DNA of 64,000 nt, taken from assembly GCF_002843175.1 (NCBI RefSeq), contig NZ_PJEO01000051.1, positions 1 through 64,000 on the forward strand, written 5' to 3'. Each line of letters starts with the position of its first letter. The stretch's first letter is position 1. Origin of the DNA: Confluentibacter flavum. GTDB taxonomy: Bacteria > Bacteroidota > Bacteroidia > Flavobacteriales > Flavobacteriaceae. Under the pieces are notes generated by a model that was not told the DNA's origin, made no database searches, and saw only the letters and a program-made list of their open reading frames with translations. The translations under genes were made by a program, and so were the position numbers. Below are positions 36,353-45,660 of the stretch, one piece after another.

Positions 36353-36742
36353 ATGGAAACAATGAACGACAAAAATAAAGCATTACAGGATAGCCTGCAA
36401 CAATTTTGTGGCACGACCCAATTTTTCCAATTGCCATTGATACGGACACGGTTCACGGACGGTATCCACTATTTGGCAGAAAGAGCAGGCTGTTTTTGGC
36501 TGGTAACTGATGCCTCGGTAATCGCCAAGAGCCTTATGGATAAAAGCTATTTTATAACCATCGATTTTAAGCGTCTATCGGAATCGGAAAGGCAGCAAAA
36601 GGGCTGTGAGGCCATCATCAATTATACGGATGGCAATGAAACCATTTTGGAAACGCACCGTTATAACGTAACGGATTTTCCACTGGATGAATTACGGATG
36701 TACTTTGTGAATAATACGCTCATGCTTCCCAGTGAATATTGA
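36353..36742 (+). CDS. DUF6876-like mobile-element protein
   Basis: 129 aa protein of unknown role resembling the DUF6876 family, which is found on Bacteroidota conjugative and mobilizable elements. The segment LQQFCGTTQFFQLPLIRTRFTDGIHYLAERAGCFWLV holds the recognisable pattern. There is no signal peptide or membrane helix. It lies between ssb and two very small genes. The family call is from memory of the pattern, so it is moderate. Confidence 0.7.
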   Translation: METMNDKNKALQDSLQQFCGTTQFFQLPLIRTRFTDGIHYLAERAGCFWLVTDASVIAKSLMDKSYFITIDFKRLSESERQQKGCEAIINYTDGNETILETHRYNVTDFPLDELRMYFVNNTLMLPSEY

Positions 36743-36743
36743 T

Positions 36744-36836
36744 ATGGAAAGGACGGAATTTGAAATCCAGTTGGAAGATGGGCAAGACCTTGGGGATTAT
36801 CCCGATGGTTTTGACCCAGGCCTATACGACCTGTAA
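36744..36836 (+). CDS. Very small acidic protein
   Basis: A 30-codon frame begins MERTEFEIQLEDGQDLGDYP and ends GLYDL. Its ATG lies directly after the stop of the previous gene, suggesting translational coupling. The composition is strongly acidic. Similar tiny genes accompany ssb and DUF6876 genes on mobile elements, but no function is known. Confidence 0.5.
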   Translation: MERTEFEIQLEDGQDLGDYPDGFDPGLYDL

Positions 36837-36856
36837 GCAATCCAAAATTTAAAACG

Positions 36857-37054
36857 ATGGTCTATTTGAATTATAACAACCTCGACAACGAGACCCAAGA
36901 GCGTTTGCTTTCCATGTCCAAAAAGGATGTGGAAAAGCGGTTTGGTAAGGAACTTAAGAACTATGCCAGGGAACACTTTGTAAATTACCAAACCCTGTTG
37001 GAAGAAGAAGCGATACGGAACTTATACAATTACAAGTATATTTTCAATATCTGA
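36857..37054 (+). CDS. Small mobile-element protein
   Basis: 65 aa charged, probably helical protein (LDNETQERLLSMSKKDVEKRFGKELKNYAREHF). It lies 20 bp after the tiny acidic gene and is followed by a strong terminator, so ssb-downstream genes from 36353 to here likely form one transcript. No known domain is recognised. It resembles small accessory genes of Bacteroidota conjugative elements. Confidence 0.6.
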   Translation: MVYLNYNNLDNETQERLLSMSKKDVEKRFGKELKNYAREHFVNYQTLLEEEAIRNLYNYKYIFNI

Positions 37055-37073
37055 ACACTACGGACACCTAGAA

Positions 37074-37104
37074 AGACCCTTGCCAGCAAAGGGTCTTTTT
37101 TTTT
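37074..37104 (+). terminator. Intrinsic terminator
   Basis: AGACCCTT/AAGGGTCT stem around TGCCAGC, followed by a T-tract of nine. It ends the small-gene transcript. Confidence 0.92.
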
Positions 37105-37360
37105 GGCGAATCGTGATTTTTTCGGAGGATCGAACCCCGAAAAAATCAATAGGGACTTGACTTTTTGTAAACTACATCCATAGCCCGAGGAAAACCCATC
37201 ACTTATTTGACCGCAAGATAGTCCTTCAAAAATATTCCCATCAAAAGACTACGGCATAAAGCCGTTCGTGCCTCACTTTTTATTCCGTTTCCTTTTGAGC
37301 TGAAATTTTTGGGAAGGACGGAGGCGCCGACAAATAATTAATAACATAAAACCATGTCCT

Positions 37361-37522
37361 ATGAAAACAACGGTAAAAAAATTACTCGAAATCCAGGCAG
37401 GAAAGCACCAAAACAAAAGTGTTACCAAAAAACCGGGCGTGGAAAAATCCTTCTCACTGGTGATCAACCTATGGATTTTCAGGTATGAATACTCGAAGGA
37501 ACAATCAATATCCGAAACTTGA
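37361..37522 (+). CDS. Possible 53-aa basic protein
   Basis: The frame encodes MKTTVKKLLEIQAGKHQNKS and ends RYEYSKEQSISET. It is basic at the N-terminus and followed 22 bp later by an intrinsic terminator, which supports expression. It lies in an otherwise gene-poor stretch (37055-38009). A second frame of similar size overlaps it, so the choice is tentative. Confidence 0.45.
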   Translation: MKTTVKKLLEIQAGKHQNKSVTKKPGVEKSFSLVINLWIFRYEYSKEQSISET

Positions 37523-37544
37523 CCCTTGGAACCCCAACTTAAAA

Positions 37545-37572
37545 AGGCTCTTGAAAAAGAGTCTTTTTTTTT
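37545..37572 (+). terminator. Intrinsic terminator
   Basis: AGGCTCTT/AAGAGTCT stem with one mismatch around GAAA, then a run of nine or more T. Confidence 0.85.
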
Positions 37573-37820
37573 GTCATTCCGAGAGTATCTGACGCTCTGA
37601 AATCCCCGAAATAGCATTTCCATACAATTTGATGCCAAACCAGTCCATTTGGCAACAACACACGTTTTCATGTTGGCAATATTGTCAATATATTTATTTG
37701 GTTACATGGAAGCATTTTTTGTACGGCATCCGATTTTGATTTGACGTTCCCATAGCCCGTACAATCCAATGGTATACAGAACAAGGGCGACCAGCTTTTT
37801 AAGACAGGTCGTGTGATACA

Positions 37821-37935
37821 TTTTTGTCCCTGACGGGACAAAAAGGAAAAGCAAGAGGGTAACACGCTACGCGGCGTTACATGAATCGATTTTTCACGCA
37901 ATCCCTTATAAACAAAGGGATTGAAGGGATTGGAA
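37821..37935. other. Hairpin cluster upstream of mob genes, candidate oriT
   Basis: Three stems lie within about 100 bp, directly before bfmA. The first is a perfect 10-bp stem TTTTTGTCCC/GGGACAAAAA (37821-37844, TGAC loop). The second is GTAAC/GTTAC (37859-37880). The third is a perfect 8-bp stem AATCCCTT/AAGGGATT (37900-37922), followed by a second copy of AAGGGATTG. Mobilizable elements of this phylum place oriT next to their mob genes, so a nick site here is plausible. The first stem might also be a terminator. Confidence 0.45.
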
Positions 37936-38009
37936 ATATAAGGGGCAAAGGGGTTTTTTACTAAAAAAGCACCGCAGCCCAATAAAATCAACAAATTTTT
38001 TACTAAAAA

Positions 38010-38594
38010 ATGGACCAGGGATATGAAAGGGAGCGGTTTGAGACCATCAAAATCAAAACATCCGTAGCCAAAAAATTCAGGAACTACTGCAAAAGCATTG
38101 CAAAATCGCAGTCCATGGCCCTGCGCCTTATGGTAGAATTTTTTGAGAATAATGGCGTATCACCCGAAGATCATCTTGGCGAGACCATTGCCTCCTTAAA
38201 GGGACAAATCATAAAACGCTCCAATGCCGTCATTGCCATAATAAAGAACATTGAGAAAATGCACCACAAACCGACCACGGCCATTTTGCAAACCCTATTT
38301 GAACAGATGTCCCAAATGGAGAAGGATGATGATGAGGTTTTTGATTTTGGAATGCCCAAGCTGCTTACCGACAATGAGGAACGCGACCATTATAAAAATG
38401 CCTATTACAAAACACAGGAGGCCTATAATGACTTAAAACAGGAGACCAAGGGACTGCTTAAAAAGGTTAAGTTCGTTCGGAATAATTTCGGAATCGGGCA
38501 TTACCGCTTGAACATCACCAAGGAATCCCTTGAAATCTTAAAACAAAAATTAGAACATGTACATCACCATAACCCCACAGAAACTGGGCGATAA
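38010..38594 (+). CDS. BfmA/BtgA family mobilization protein
   Basis: 194 aa DNA-binding accessory protein of a Bacteroidota mobilization system, thought to bind oriT and help the relaxase. The N-terminus (RERFETIKIKTSVAKKFRNYCKSIAKSQSMALRLMVEFF) looks like a ribbon-helix-helix domain. The C-terminal two thirds is helical with coiled-coil character (AYNDLKQETKGLLKKVKFVRN). The 3' end overlaps the DUF5712 gene by 38 bp, which indicates a tightly coupled operon. No damage is seen. Confidence 0.87.
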   Translation: MDQGYERERFETIKIKTSVAKKFRNYCKSIAKSQSMALRLMVEFFENNGVSPEDHLGETIASLKGQIIKRSNAVIAIIKNIEKMHHKPTTAILQTLFEQMSQMEKDDDEVFDFGMPKLLTDNEERDHYKNAYYKTQEAYNDLKQETKGLLKKVKFVRNNFGIGHYRLNITKESLEILKQKLEHVHHHNPTETGR

Positions 38595-39591
38595 CTTTAA
38601 TCAGAGCGTTGCGGATTTTGTTGCCTATCTCGAAAAGGAAAATGAAGACAAATCCATGGAGGACCTAGAGCCTTTTTTTAACCAACATGGCGACCAAATT
38701 TCCAGTAAGGAAGTCATTCGGGATATTGATAACAATACCGCCAAGCTTAAAAAAACCGAGCCCAAATTCTATTCCATCACCCTAAACCCAAGCCAACAGG
38801 AGCTGAATCACCTAAGCAACCATTCAGAGGCTTTAAAGCAATATACGCGTGACGTCATGAAAGTCTATGCGGAATCTTTTAATCGGGACATCCAAGGCAG
38901 GCCAATCAATGTGGATGATATTAAATACTATGCCAAGATTGAACATGAACGCATCTATAAGGGCACGGATAAGGCCATTCGGGAAAACGCGCCTTACCAT
39001 GGAAAAATTGTGGCGTTGCGCCATGAGATACAACAGATCAAAAATGGCACATTGGTAGGGGACATCCAAACGAAGGAGCAACAGATCAAGCAACTGAAAC
39101 TGGAAGCACCCTATCAATTGAATGGCAACATGATTACTCAGGGCATGGCCAAGGAGGGATCTCAATCGCATATCCATATCATCGTCAGTCGAAAGGACCA
39201 ATCCAACCAATATAGCTTGTCCCCGGGAAGCAAATACAAGGCCTCTGAAGTGGTGATGAACGGCAAAACCGTAAAGCGTGGCTTCGACAGGGACACCTTC
39301 ATTAAAAACTCTGAAACCACCTTCGATACATTATTTGCCTATAAGCGTAATTATGTGGAAACCTATCAAGCCAGAAAGACTTTGGTCAAACAACCCAAAC
39401 AGTATTATATCAACATTCTTGGACTGCCGACCAATGAAAAGGCTGTCGCCCTGAAACTACTAGGTAAATCTGGACTGCACTCACCGCTTATGAACATTCC
39501 AACGAATAAGGTGCAATTGGTACTCAAAGCCATCAAGCAAATCAAGCATGGTCTTGGCAAGGCCATCGAATCGGGTTCCATAGGGATATAA
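38557..39591 (+). CDS. DUF5712 / MobB-type relaxase-like mobilization protein
   Basis: 344 aa mobilization protein expected to act at oriT. The start MYITITPQKLGDNF and the DNNTAKLKKTEPKFYSITLNPSQ segment are typical of DUF5712. The metal-binding-like motif QGMAKEGSQSHIHIIVSR (about residues 195-212) matches the His-x-His of relaxases. The gene overlaps bfmA and ends 2 bp before the coupling-protein gene. A diverged fragment of a second such gene lies in the PUL at 26356-26430, so more than one related element has visited this chromosome. Confidence 0.87.
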   Translation: MYITITPQKLGDNFNQSVADFVAYLEKENEDKSMEDLEPFFNQHGDQISSKEVIRDIDNNTAKLKKTEPKFYSITLNPSQQELNHLSNHSEALKQYTRDVMKVYAESFNRDIQGRPINVDDIKYYAKIEHERIYKGTDKAIRENAPYHGKIVALRHEIQQIKNGTLVGDIQTKEQQIKQLKLEAPYQLNGNMITQGMAKEGSQSHIHIIVSRKDQSNQYSLSPGSKYKASEVVMNGKTVKRGFDRDTFIKNSETTFDTLFAYKRNYVETYQARKTLVKQPKQYYINILGLPTNEKAVALKLLGKSGLHSPLMNIPTNKVQLVLKAIKQIKHGLGKAIESGSIGI

Positions 39592-39593
39592 TT

Positions 39594-41021
39594 ATGGTCA
39601 GTGGTTTTAACATAGTGTATGTATTCATGGGCATGCTTTTCGTGGGGATGCTCTTGTATGTGGTTTTGATGCAGGATCAAAACACCATCCATAAAAAGTA
39701 CCAGGTGCATTTTAAGCTTAAAAATGGGAGCTTAAAACTGGATAACCTGAAACGGGGCGTTTCCATCATAGGATCGGCTGGCAGTGGAAAAACGGAAAGT
39801 GTGGTCTATAACCTCTTGCAACACTTAAGCAGGCATCATTTCTGTGGTATCATCCATGACTATAAGGATTTTGAACTGACTGAAATCGCCTATCCCTTAT
39901 TCAAGGACAACACACAGGTGAAATTTTATACCATCGCATTTGATAGCATCCACCACAAGGTCAATCCCATTGCACCACGCTATTTGCCCAATGAGGAGAG
40001 CGTCAACGAGCTGTCACGGGTACTTGTGGAAAATTTATTGGAACAAGGGGAACAGAACAACGCCACGTCACGATTTTTTAACGATGCCGTGGAAGGTCTG
40101 TTGGCTGGGCTGATATGGAAACTTAGGACCGACTATCCCAATTACTGCACATTGCCCCATGTCATTGCCACTTTCCAGAGCATGTCCACCAAAAAGTTGG
40201 TGGCATTCCTAAGTTCCAATCTGACCGCAAAAAGTATGGCGAGTGCCTTTATTAATGGCATCGAATCCGAAAAGCAGACCGCCGGGGTTAAAAGTACCCT
40301 GGCCAATGCCTTTAAGAAAATTAGCTCCCAAAAGCTATTCATGGTGCTATCGGTAGATAGTGTTCCCTTGAATATTAATAGCATTGATAATCCGTCGGTC
40401 ATCTCCATTGTCAATAATCCAAAATACGAATCGGCTTATGCGCCCATCATAGCCACCATCATGCATACCGTCATCAAACAAATGAGTTTTAGAAACCAAC
40501 AATCTGCCTTTGTGCTTATGGAAGAGGCACCGACCATAAAACTGCCCAACATGCACCGCATTCCGGCAACGCTCAGAAGTTATGATATTGCTACCATGTA
40601 TGTGATGCAGGATAAAATCCAGAATGATATGCTCTATGGTGACAAGGCCAGTAAGGCTATTTTAAGTAATCTGTCCTATCAGTTTTTTGGAAAGGTCAAT
40701 GACCCGGATACCGCAAAATACTATGAACAGTTTTTTGAAATCATTAAAATACCCACCAAAAGCATCAGTAGGAGCAGTGGCTTGACTTTGGAAAGTCGCA
40801 TTACCAAAGGAGAGAAGGAAGTGTCAAAAAGACGTGCCGGGATATTCTTTAGATTGAGGCAAGGTGAGTTTGTGGCTTTTGCGGATGGTAAGGATCGGAA
40901 GGTTCAGTTTAGATTGCAAAAAATAGAAAAGACCAGACCCGAGAGCAACTGGATGTATACCGATGATGAGTTGAGATGGCATCATGAAGGGATTTATCGG
41001 GATATTAAGGGGTTATTTTAA
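39594..41021 (+). CDS. TraG/VirD4-like type IV coupling ATPase
   Basis: 475 aa inner-membrane ATPase that would link the relaxase-DNA complex to a conjugation pore supplied by another element. One N-terminal membrane segment (about 4-25) is followed by Walker A GSAGSGKTES (about 58-67) and a Walker B-like stretch FVLMEEAPT. The C-terminal tail ESNWMYTDDELRWHHEGIYRDI is repeated in the fragment at 54897. Being shorter than full TraG and next to mob genes, it fits mobilizable rather than self-transmissible elements; no mating-pair genes are visible. Confidence 0.87.
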   Translation: MVSGFNIVYVFMGMLFVGMLLYVVLMQDQNTIHKKYQVHFKLKNGSLKLDNLKRGVSIIGSAGSGKTESVVYNLLQHLSRHHFCGIIHDYKDFELTEIAYPLFKDNTQVKFYTIAFDSIHHKVNPIAPRYLPNEESVNELSRVLVENLLEQGEQNNATSRFFNDAVEGLLAGLIWKLRTDYPNYCTLPHVIATFQSMSTKKLVAFLSSNLTAKSMASAFINGIESEKQTAGVKSTLANAFKKISSQKLFMVLSVDSVPLNINSIDNPSVISIVNNPKYESAYAPIIATIMHTVIKQMSFRNQQSAFVLMEEAPTIKLPNMHRIPATLRSYDIATMYVMQDKIQNDMLYGDKASKAILSNLSYQFFGKVNDPDTAKYYEQFFEIIKIPTKSISRSSGLTLESRITKGEKEVSKRRAGIFFRLRQGEFVAFADGKDRKVQFRLQKIEKTRPESNWMYTDDELRWHHEGIYRDIKGLF

Positions 41022-41118
41022 AGGGTCTTTTCTAAAGTTAAATCATGTTGAATTACATTTTAGCTAGTGATATTGTATTTTTTTTAAATATTTGATAATT
41101 TTATCGTTCTATTTTGAT

Positions 41119-41126
41119 TATTTTTG
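41119..41126 (+). promoter_or_regulatory. Candidate -7 promoter box for the aminotransferase gene
   Basis: TATTTTTG matches the Bacteroidota -7 consensus TAnnTTTG, with TTTG 24 bp upstream at 41091 as a possible -33 element (spacing slightly long). It lies 79 bp before the start codon in an AT-rich gap. Confidence 0.35.
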
Positions 41127-41204
41127 AAAAATAAAATTCTTAATAGCTATAAAATAGTTTTACCTAATACAAACCAAAGAATGGATATACAGTAGTAAAA
41201 GTAT

Positions 41205-42722
41205 ATGGGCAGCAATAGTATAGAGAACATCGTGGAATCCAATACGGAACTATCTGATTTGGAAGCTTATTTTAAGCAGTTCAGGGATCAAATTATCGGG
41301 ATTGATCAAGAATTCATATCTCCCTATGGTAAAAAAAGGATTATTTATGCGGACTGGACAGCGAGTGGTAGGCTGTATAGACCCATAGAGGAAAAACTAA
41401 TGGATACCATCGGTCCTTTTGTGGCCAATACCCATACGGAAACCTCTATAACTGGAGCGTCCATGACCCAAGCCTACCATTGCGCAAGAGCAATAATCAA
41501 AACCCATGTCCATGCAAACCATGATGATGTACTGTTAACGGTAGGGACGGGGATGACCGGTGCCATTAATAAATTACAACGGCTTTTGGGTCTAAAGATA
41601 TCGGAGCAGCTCATGCCCTTCACCCAAATCCCGGATCATTTAAAACCAATGGTATTCATATCGCATATGGAACACCATTCCAACCATACATCCTGGCTGG
41701 AAACCATTGCCATTGTAAAGATCATACCCCATGCTGAGGATGGACTGATCGGGATGAAATCCCTCGACACCCTATTGGAATCCCATAAATCCCATCCATT
41801 AAAGATAGTGGCCATTACGGCGTGCTCCAATGTAACGGGCATAAAAACGGATTACCACCAAGTGGCCAAAATTGCCCATGCCCACCATGCCCTTTGCTTT
41901 GTGGACTTTGCCTGTTCGGCACCTTATGTGGCTATAGATATGCACCCTGAAGATCCAGAGGCCTATTTGGATGCTATCACGTTTTCCCCACACAAATTTT
42001 TGGGTGGTCCTGGCACTTCAGGTGTCCTTATCTTTAATAAAAAACTTTACAGGAATCTGGTGCCCGATATTCCAGGTGGTGGCACCGTGTCCTATACCAA
42101 TCCTTGGGGCGGTCGCGACTATATAGATGATATTGAAACCCGGGAGGATGGCGGTACACCAGGGTTTTTACAGGCCATACGGATCGCACTGTCCATACGG
42201 CTCAAGGAACAAATGGGGGTGAATAACATACTCAAACGGGAAAAAGACATCAATTCCAAGGTGTTCGATAGACTCAAAAACATACCAAATCTCCACATTT
42301 TGGCAGGGGAACATACCGAGCGCCTGGGAATCTTCTCTTTCCATGTCATGGGGTGCCATTATAACCTTATCGTAAAACTATTGAACGATCGTTTTGGCAT
42401 CCAAACTAGGGGAGGTTGCTCCTGTGCCGGTACTTATGGACATTACCTGTTACGGCTAGATGAGCCTTTGTCCAAGGCCATCGAGAAAAAGATTATGGAC
42501 GGATGCTTGATCGATAGACCGGGTTGGGTGCGGATGTCCATCCACCCAACCATGACAAACCTTGAAATAGATGCCATCTGTGATGCCATAGAGGCTGTAG
42601 CAGCCAATCATGTGGTTTGGGGTAAGGACTATGTGTATGATACCCTCAAAAATGATTATATAAATTTGAAACCAGACCATGAGCAGGAACATATCACCAA
42701 AACTTGGTTTGATTTAGTATAA
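41205..42722 (+). CDS. Class V aminotransferase / cysteine desulfurase-like PLP enzyme
   Basis: 505 aa PLP-dependent enzyme of fold type I. The cofactor Lys is in FSPHKFLGGPGTSGVL, and the substrate region RGGCSCAGTYGHYLL contains two Cys where cysteine desulfurases carry the active-site Cys. FISHMEHHSNHTSWLE and FVDFACSAPYVAIDMHPED also fit the family. It is longer than IscS or SufS (about 400 aa), with an N-terminal extension. It is followed by a GAPDH gene after 71 bp, on the same strand. Sulfur mobilisation is possible but the substrate is unknown. Confidence 0.85.
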   Translation: MGSNSIENIVESNTELSDLEAYFKQFRDQIIGIDQEFISPYGKKRIIYADWTASGRLYRPIEEKLMDTIGPFVANTHTETSITGASMTQAYHCARAIIKTHVHANHDDVLLTVGTGMTGAINKLQRLLGLKISEQLMPFTQIPDHLKPMVFISHMEHHSNHTSWLETIAIVKIIPHAEDGLIGMKSLDTLLESHKSHPLKIVAITACSNVTGIKTDYHQVAKIAHAHHALCFVDFACSAPYVAIDMHPEDPEAYLDAITFSPHKFLGGPGTSGVLIFNKKLYRNLVPDIPGGGTVSYTNPWGGRDYIDDIETREDGGTPGFLQAIRIALSIRLKEQMGVNNILKREKDINSKVFDRLKNIPNLHILAGEHTERLGIFSFHVMGCHYNLIVKLLNDRFGIQTRGGCSCAGTYGHYLLRLDEPLSKAIEKKIMDGCLIDRPGWVRMSIHPTMTNLEIDAICDAIEAVAANHVVWGKDYVYDTLKNDYINLKPDHEQEHITKTWFDLV

Positions 42723-42793
42723 GGCGGGTCGCATAATTTTGTAAAGCAACCTATACCCATTGAAGGAACATCTGAATATTAATCAAAATAAGA

Positions 42794-44239
42794 ATGAATA
42801 CGCATCCGTACGAAAAACAATTATTGGTACATACCAACAGAATGAAGGCTACCATTGAATTCATCAAAATCGTTAATGATCTTTATTATGATAAATCCGT
42901 GGAACTGGTCTTTTTCAGAAACCAGTTGATGGACAAAAATTCCAGTCAGATTTTAGGTTTGCACGAGTATGCCAAAAAATTTCTGGAAAAACCACTGTCC
43001 ATTTATGATTCATTGGAAATAGCCAAAGCGATTGTTGTCTATGGGTTGCCACCGGCTAAACTGGACATAGGCAAACTAGCGTATGAATTTAATTTGGAAA
43101 ACACCAAGGCAAGTAATCCTCTAGGGTTTTTAATTGACAAATTTGGGACAGGTAACCCAATGGAACCTATCAAACCGAGGGATGTGGTACTGTATGGTTT
43201 TGGTCGGATCGGTCGTTTGGTGGCTCGGATCCTTATGGCTAATATCGGAGGGGGTACCCAATTACGGCTTCGTGCCATTGTGACCCGTGATGCCCTAGAT
43301 GCCAATATTTTAGAAAAAAGGGCTGCATTGTTGCGAAATGATTCCATCCATGGACAGTTTATGGGAACCGTGATCGCTGATACAAAAAACAAAGCCCTCA
43401 TCATTAACGGCACGACCGTACAGATGATTACGTCCAAGTCTCCAGAGGATATCGATTATACCAAGTATGGTATAGAAAAGGCCTTGGTGATAGATAATAC
43501 GGGGGTGTTTCGGGATAAAGAGACCTTGGAAAGGCATTTCAATGCCATTGGAGTCGATAAAGTAGTGTTGACGGCACCAGGGAAGGGCATTCCCAATATC
43601 GTTTACGGTATTAACCATCTTGGGAATGACGTAAATAAAATCAATGTCTTTTCGGCTGCTTCTTGTACCACTAATGCCATAACGCCTATTTTAAAGGTTG
43701 TGGAAGATGTCTATGGTATCGAAAATGGCCATGTGGAAACAATTCATGCCTATACCAATGACCAGAATTTGGTTGATAATTTTCATTCCAAATACCGTAG
43801 GGGTCGGGCTGCAGCCTTAAATATGGTGATTACCGAAACAGGAGCTGGCGAGGCAGCCTCAAAAGTGTTGCCAAGCCTAACGGGAAAATTAACCTCCAAT
43901 GCCATCCGCGTGCCCGTACCAAATGGCTCACTGGCCATTTTGAACTTAGAGCTAAAAAAGGCAACCACTTTGGAGACCATGAATGCTACCATAAAGAAAG
44001 CGGCATTGGATGGCGCTCTTGTGGAACAGATAAAATATGAATTGAGTGATGAGCTGGTATCCAGTGATATCGTAGGTTGTTCCGCTCCTTCCATATATGA
44101 CAGTAAGGCTACCATAGTAAGGAAAGATGGAAAACATGCTATTTTGTACGTGTGGTACGATAATGAATATGGTTATAGCCACCAAGTAATAAGACTGGCG
44201 AAATATATTGCCAAAGTGAGACGCTTTACGTATTATTAA
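42794..44239 (+). CDS. Long-form glyceraldehyde-3-phosphate dehydrogenase
   Basis: 481 aa GAPDH, about 150 residues longer than the glycolytic enzyme because of an N-terminal helical extension (about 1-125). The NAD-binding domain begins VVLYGFGRIGRLVARIL. The catalytic Cys lies in SAASCTTNAITPIL, followed by HAYTNDQNLVDN and WYDNEYGYSHQV. This long form is known as a second GAPDH in many Bacteroidota. It is interesting in a mobile context, paired with a cysteine-desulfurase-like enzyme. It may supply a stress-resistant or gluconeogenic bypass; the sequence does not decide. Confidence 0.9.
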   Translation: MNTHPYEKQLLVHTNRMKATIEFIKIVNDLYYDKSVELVFFRNQLMDKNSSQILGLHEYAKKFLEKPLSIYDSLEIAKAIVVYGLPPAKLDIGKLAYEFNLENTKASNPLGFLIDKFGTGNPMEPIKPRDVVLYGFGRIGRLVARILMANIGGGTQLRLRAIVTRDALDANILEKRAALLRNDSIHGQFMGTVIADTKNKALIINGTTVQMITSKSPEDIDYTKYGIEKALVIDNTGVFRDKETLERHFNAIGVDKVVLTAPGKGIPNIVYGINHLGNDVNKINVFSAASCTTNAITPILKVVEDVYGIENGHVETIHAYTNDQNLVDNFHSKYRRGRAAALNMVITETGAGEAASKVLPSLTGKLTSNAIRVPVPNGSLAILNLELKKATTLETMNATIKKAALDGALVEQIKYELSDELVSSDIVGCSAPSIYDSKATIVRKDGKHAILYVWYDNEYGYSHQVIRLAKYIAKVRRFTYY

Positions 44240-44283
44240 CGTGGTTGTCTCTCAATTGAATTTTGAATGGATCTATCGAAATA

Positions 44284-45660
44284 TTAGAACGGGTTTGGGT
44301 AAAAATCAACAATAGTTGGTTTATGGGAACTGTTAAACAAATAGCTCCGCAAAATCTTCTGCACATCCACATTATTCTTTTGAGGTACTAAATAAGCCTC
44401 TAAAGCTTCATGGGTTGTAATTTGTTCAGAGCTATCAATAAATCCATAACCTAAATAAACACTGTTTTTAATGAGGACAAAAGCTTCTTCTTCTGGATGT
44501 CTTCCTTTTTCCTTGATGATAACATCCCTAGAGTTTTCAATAGTATGTTTTATGGCATTTTGAACTCGGATATTGTAGTCATCGACAGGTTCATTTTCAA
44601 CACAAATACCTTTACAGGATGTAATGAAATAATGGGAACATTGGGCGACACCTTCTTGCAAATGGCAATACTTGGGGCATAATTCAAATTGGATGCAAAG
44701 ACGTTCCAAAAATTGCCTGCAATCCGTAATGTTATAAAAAGTAAGTAATGGGTTGGGTGATGCCTTTAATGTATTATATGCTAAATGTATGATACCATGT
44801 CTATCCTCAAACCTAAAAATAGCATAGGCTTTTGGTGTTCTTTTGGATGCTTGATTATACTCGGGAAAGTAGTGTTTTATGGCTGTATCTTCCATAAGCA
44901 GTGCGATAAGCTCACTACCTGATAATTCAAAATCGATGTGTGCCGTTTCTCTGCAAAGATTAAGTTCCTTTTCCGATTTAATGTAAAAATGGCCCAATAC
45001 CCGTTTCTTTAAATCCTTTGCCTTGCCCACATAAATGACTTTCCCTTTTTTATTCTTAAAATAGTAAATACCTGCTTCGTTTGGGATGGCGTTAAATACA
45101 GCACTCGGTAAATGTGGTGGTAAGGTAGCTTCCTTAGAGGATTTTTTAAGAAAGTCATTGAATACGGTTTCAGAATCTTCGGTGTGTAATAACCTTTCAA
45201 AAAGGATGACCGTGGCTTCCGCATCCCCTCTTGCCCTATGTCTGCCGTTGATGTCTATATCAAGGGCATGGCAAATTTTGCCTAAGCTATAGGAGGTGTG
45301 TCCCGGAATCAATTTTCGGGAGAGTCGTACGGTACACAGTTTCCTTCTGGTGAAATCAATCCCTATGGCTTTGAACTCATTACGGATCACATTGTAATCA
45401 AAATTCACACTGTGGGCTACAAATATAGTACCCTGTGTAATTGCTATAATGTTTTGTGCTATTTCTGAAAAAGTGGGTGAATTGGCCACCATGAGATTAT
45501 CAATGCCTGTGAGAGCTGTGATGTAATCGGGTATGTAACTTTCAGGGTTTACTAAGGACGTGAATTCATCAATAACCCTGCTGCCATCATATTTGAAAAT
45601 GGATATCTCAGTGATTTTATTGCCTTGCCCCGTAGTCTCAATATCAACAATCGTGTACAT
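44284..45660 (-). CDS. DEDDh exonuclease-GIY-YIG nuclease fusion
   Basis: 458 aa protein with two nuclease domains. The N-terminal 3'-5' exonuclease resembles the Pol III epsilon subunit: VDIETTG (Asp6, Glu8), AHSVNFDYN and HRARGDAEAT. The second domain (about 205-285) is a UvrC/Cho-like GIY-YIG nuclease, with AGIYYFKNKKGKVIYVGKAKDLKKRV. The C-terminal part holds Cys residues (CPKYCHL, SCKGICVEN) but no UvrC RNase H-like domain is evident. It begins within the TAATG junction of the S24 repressor gene, so the two are co-translated. A role in repair with the divergent polymerase genes is inferred. Confidence 0.88.
   Translation of the reverse strand: MYTIVDIETTGQGNKITEISIFKYDGSRVIDEFTSLVNPESYIPDYITALTGIDNLMVANSPTFSEIAQNIIAITQGTIFVAHSVNFDYNVIRNEFKAIGIDFTRRKLCTVRLSRKLIPGHTSYSLGKICHALDIDINGRHRARGDAEATVILFERLLHTEDSETVFNDFLKKSSKEATLPPHLPSAVFNAIPNEAGIYYFKNKKGKVIYVGKAKDLKKRVLGHFYIKSEKELNLCRETAHIDFELSGSELIALLMEDTAIKHYFPEYNQASKRTPKAYAIFRFEDRHGIIHLAYNTLKASPNPLLTFYNITDCRQFLERLCIQFELCPKYCHLQEGVAQCSHYFITSCKGICVENEPVDDYNIRVQNAIKHTIENSRDVIIKEKGRHPEEEAFVLIKNSVYLGYGFIDSSEQITTHEALEAYLVPQKNNVDVQKILRSYLFNSSHKPTIVDFYPNPF

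Noticed and set aside
37273-37994. Minus-strand frames of 132 and 108 codons
   Set aside because: They cover terminators and the hairpin cluster and show no protein-like pattern; a better small frame is on the + strand at 37361.
42794-44239. Arsenate resistance role for the GAPDH (ArsJ-type pair)
   Set aside because: No arsJ-like exporter or other ars gene is nearby.
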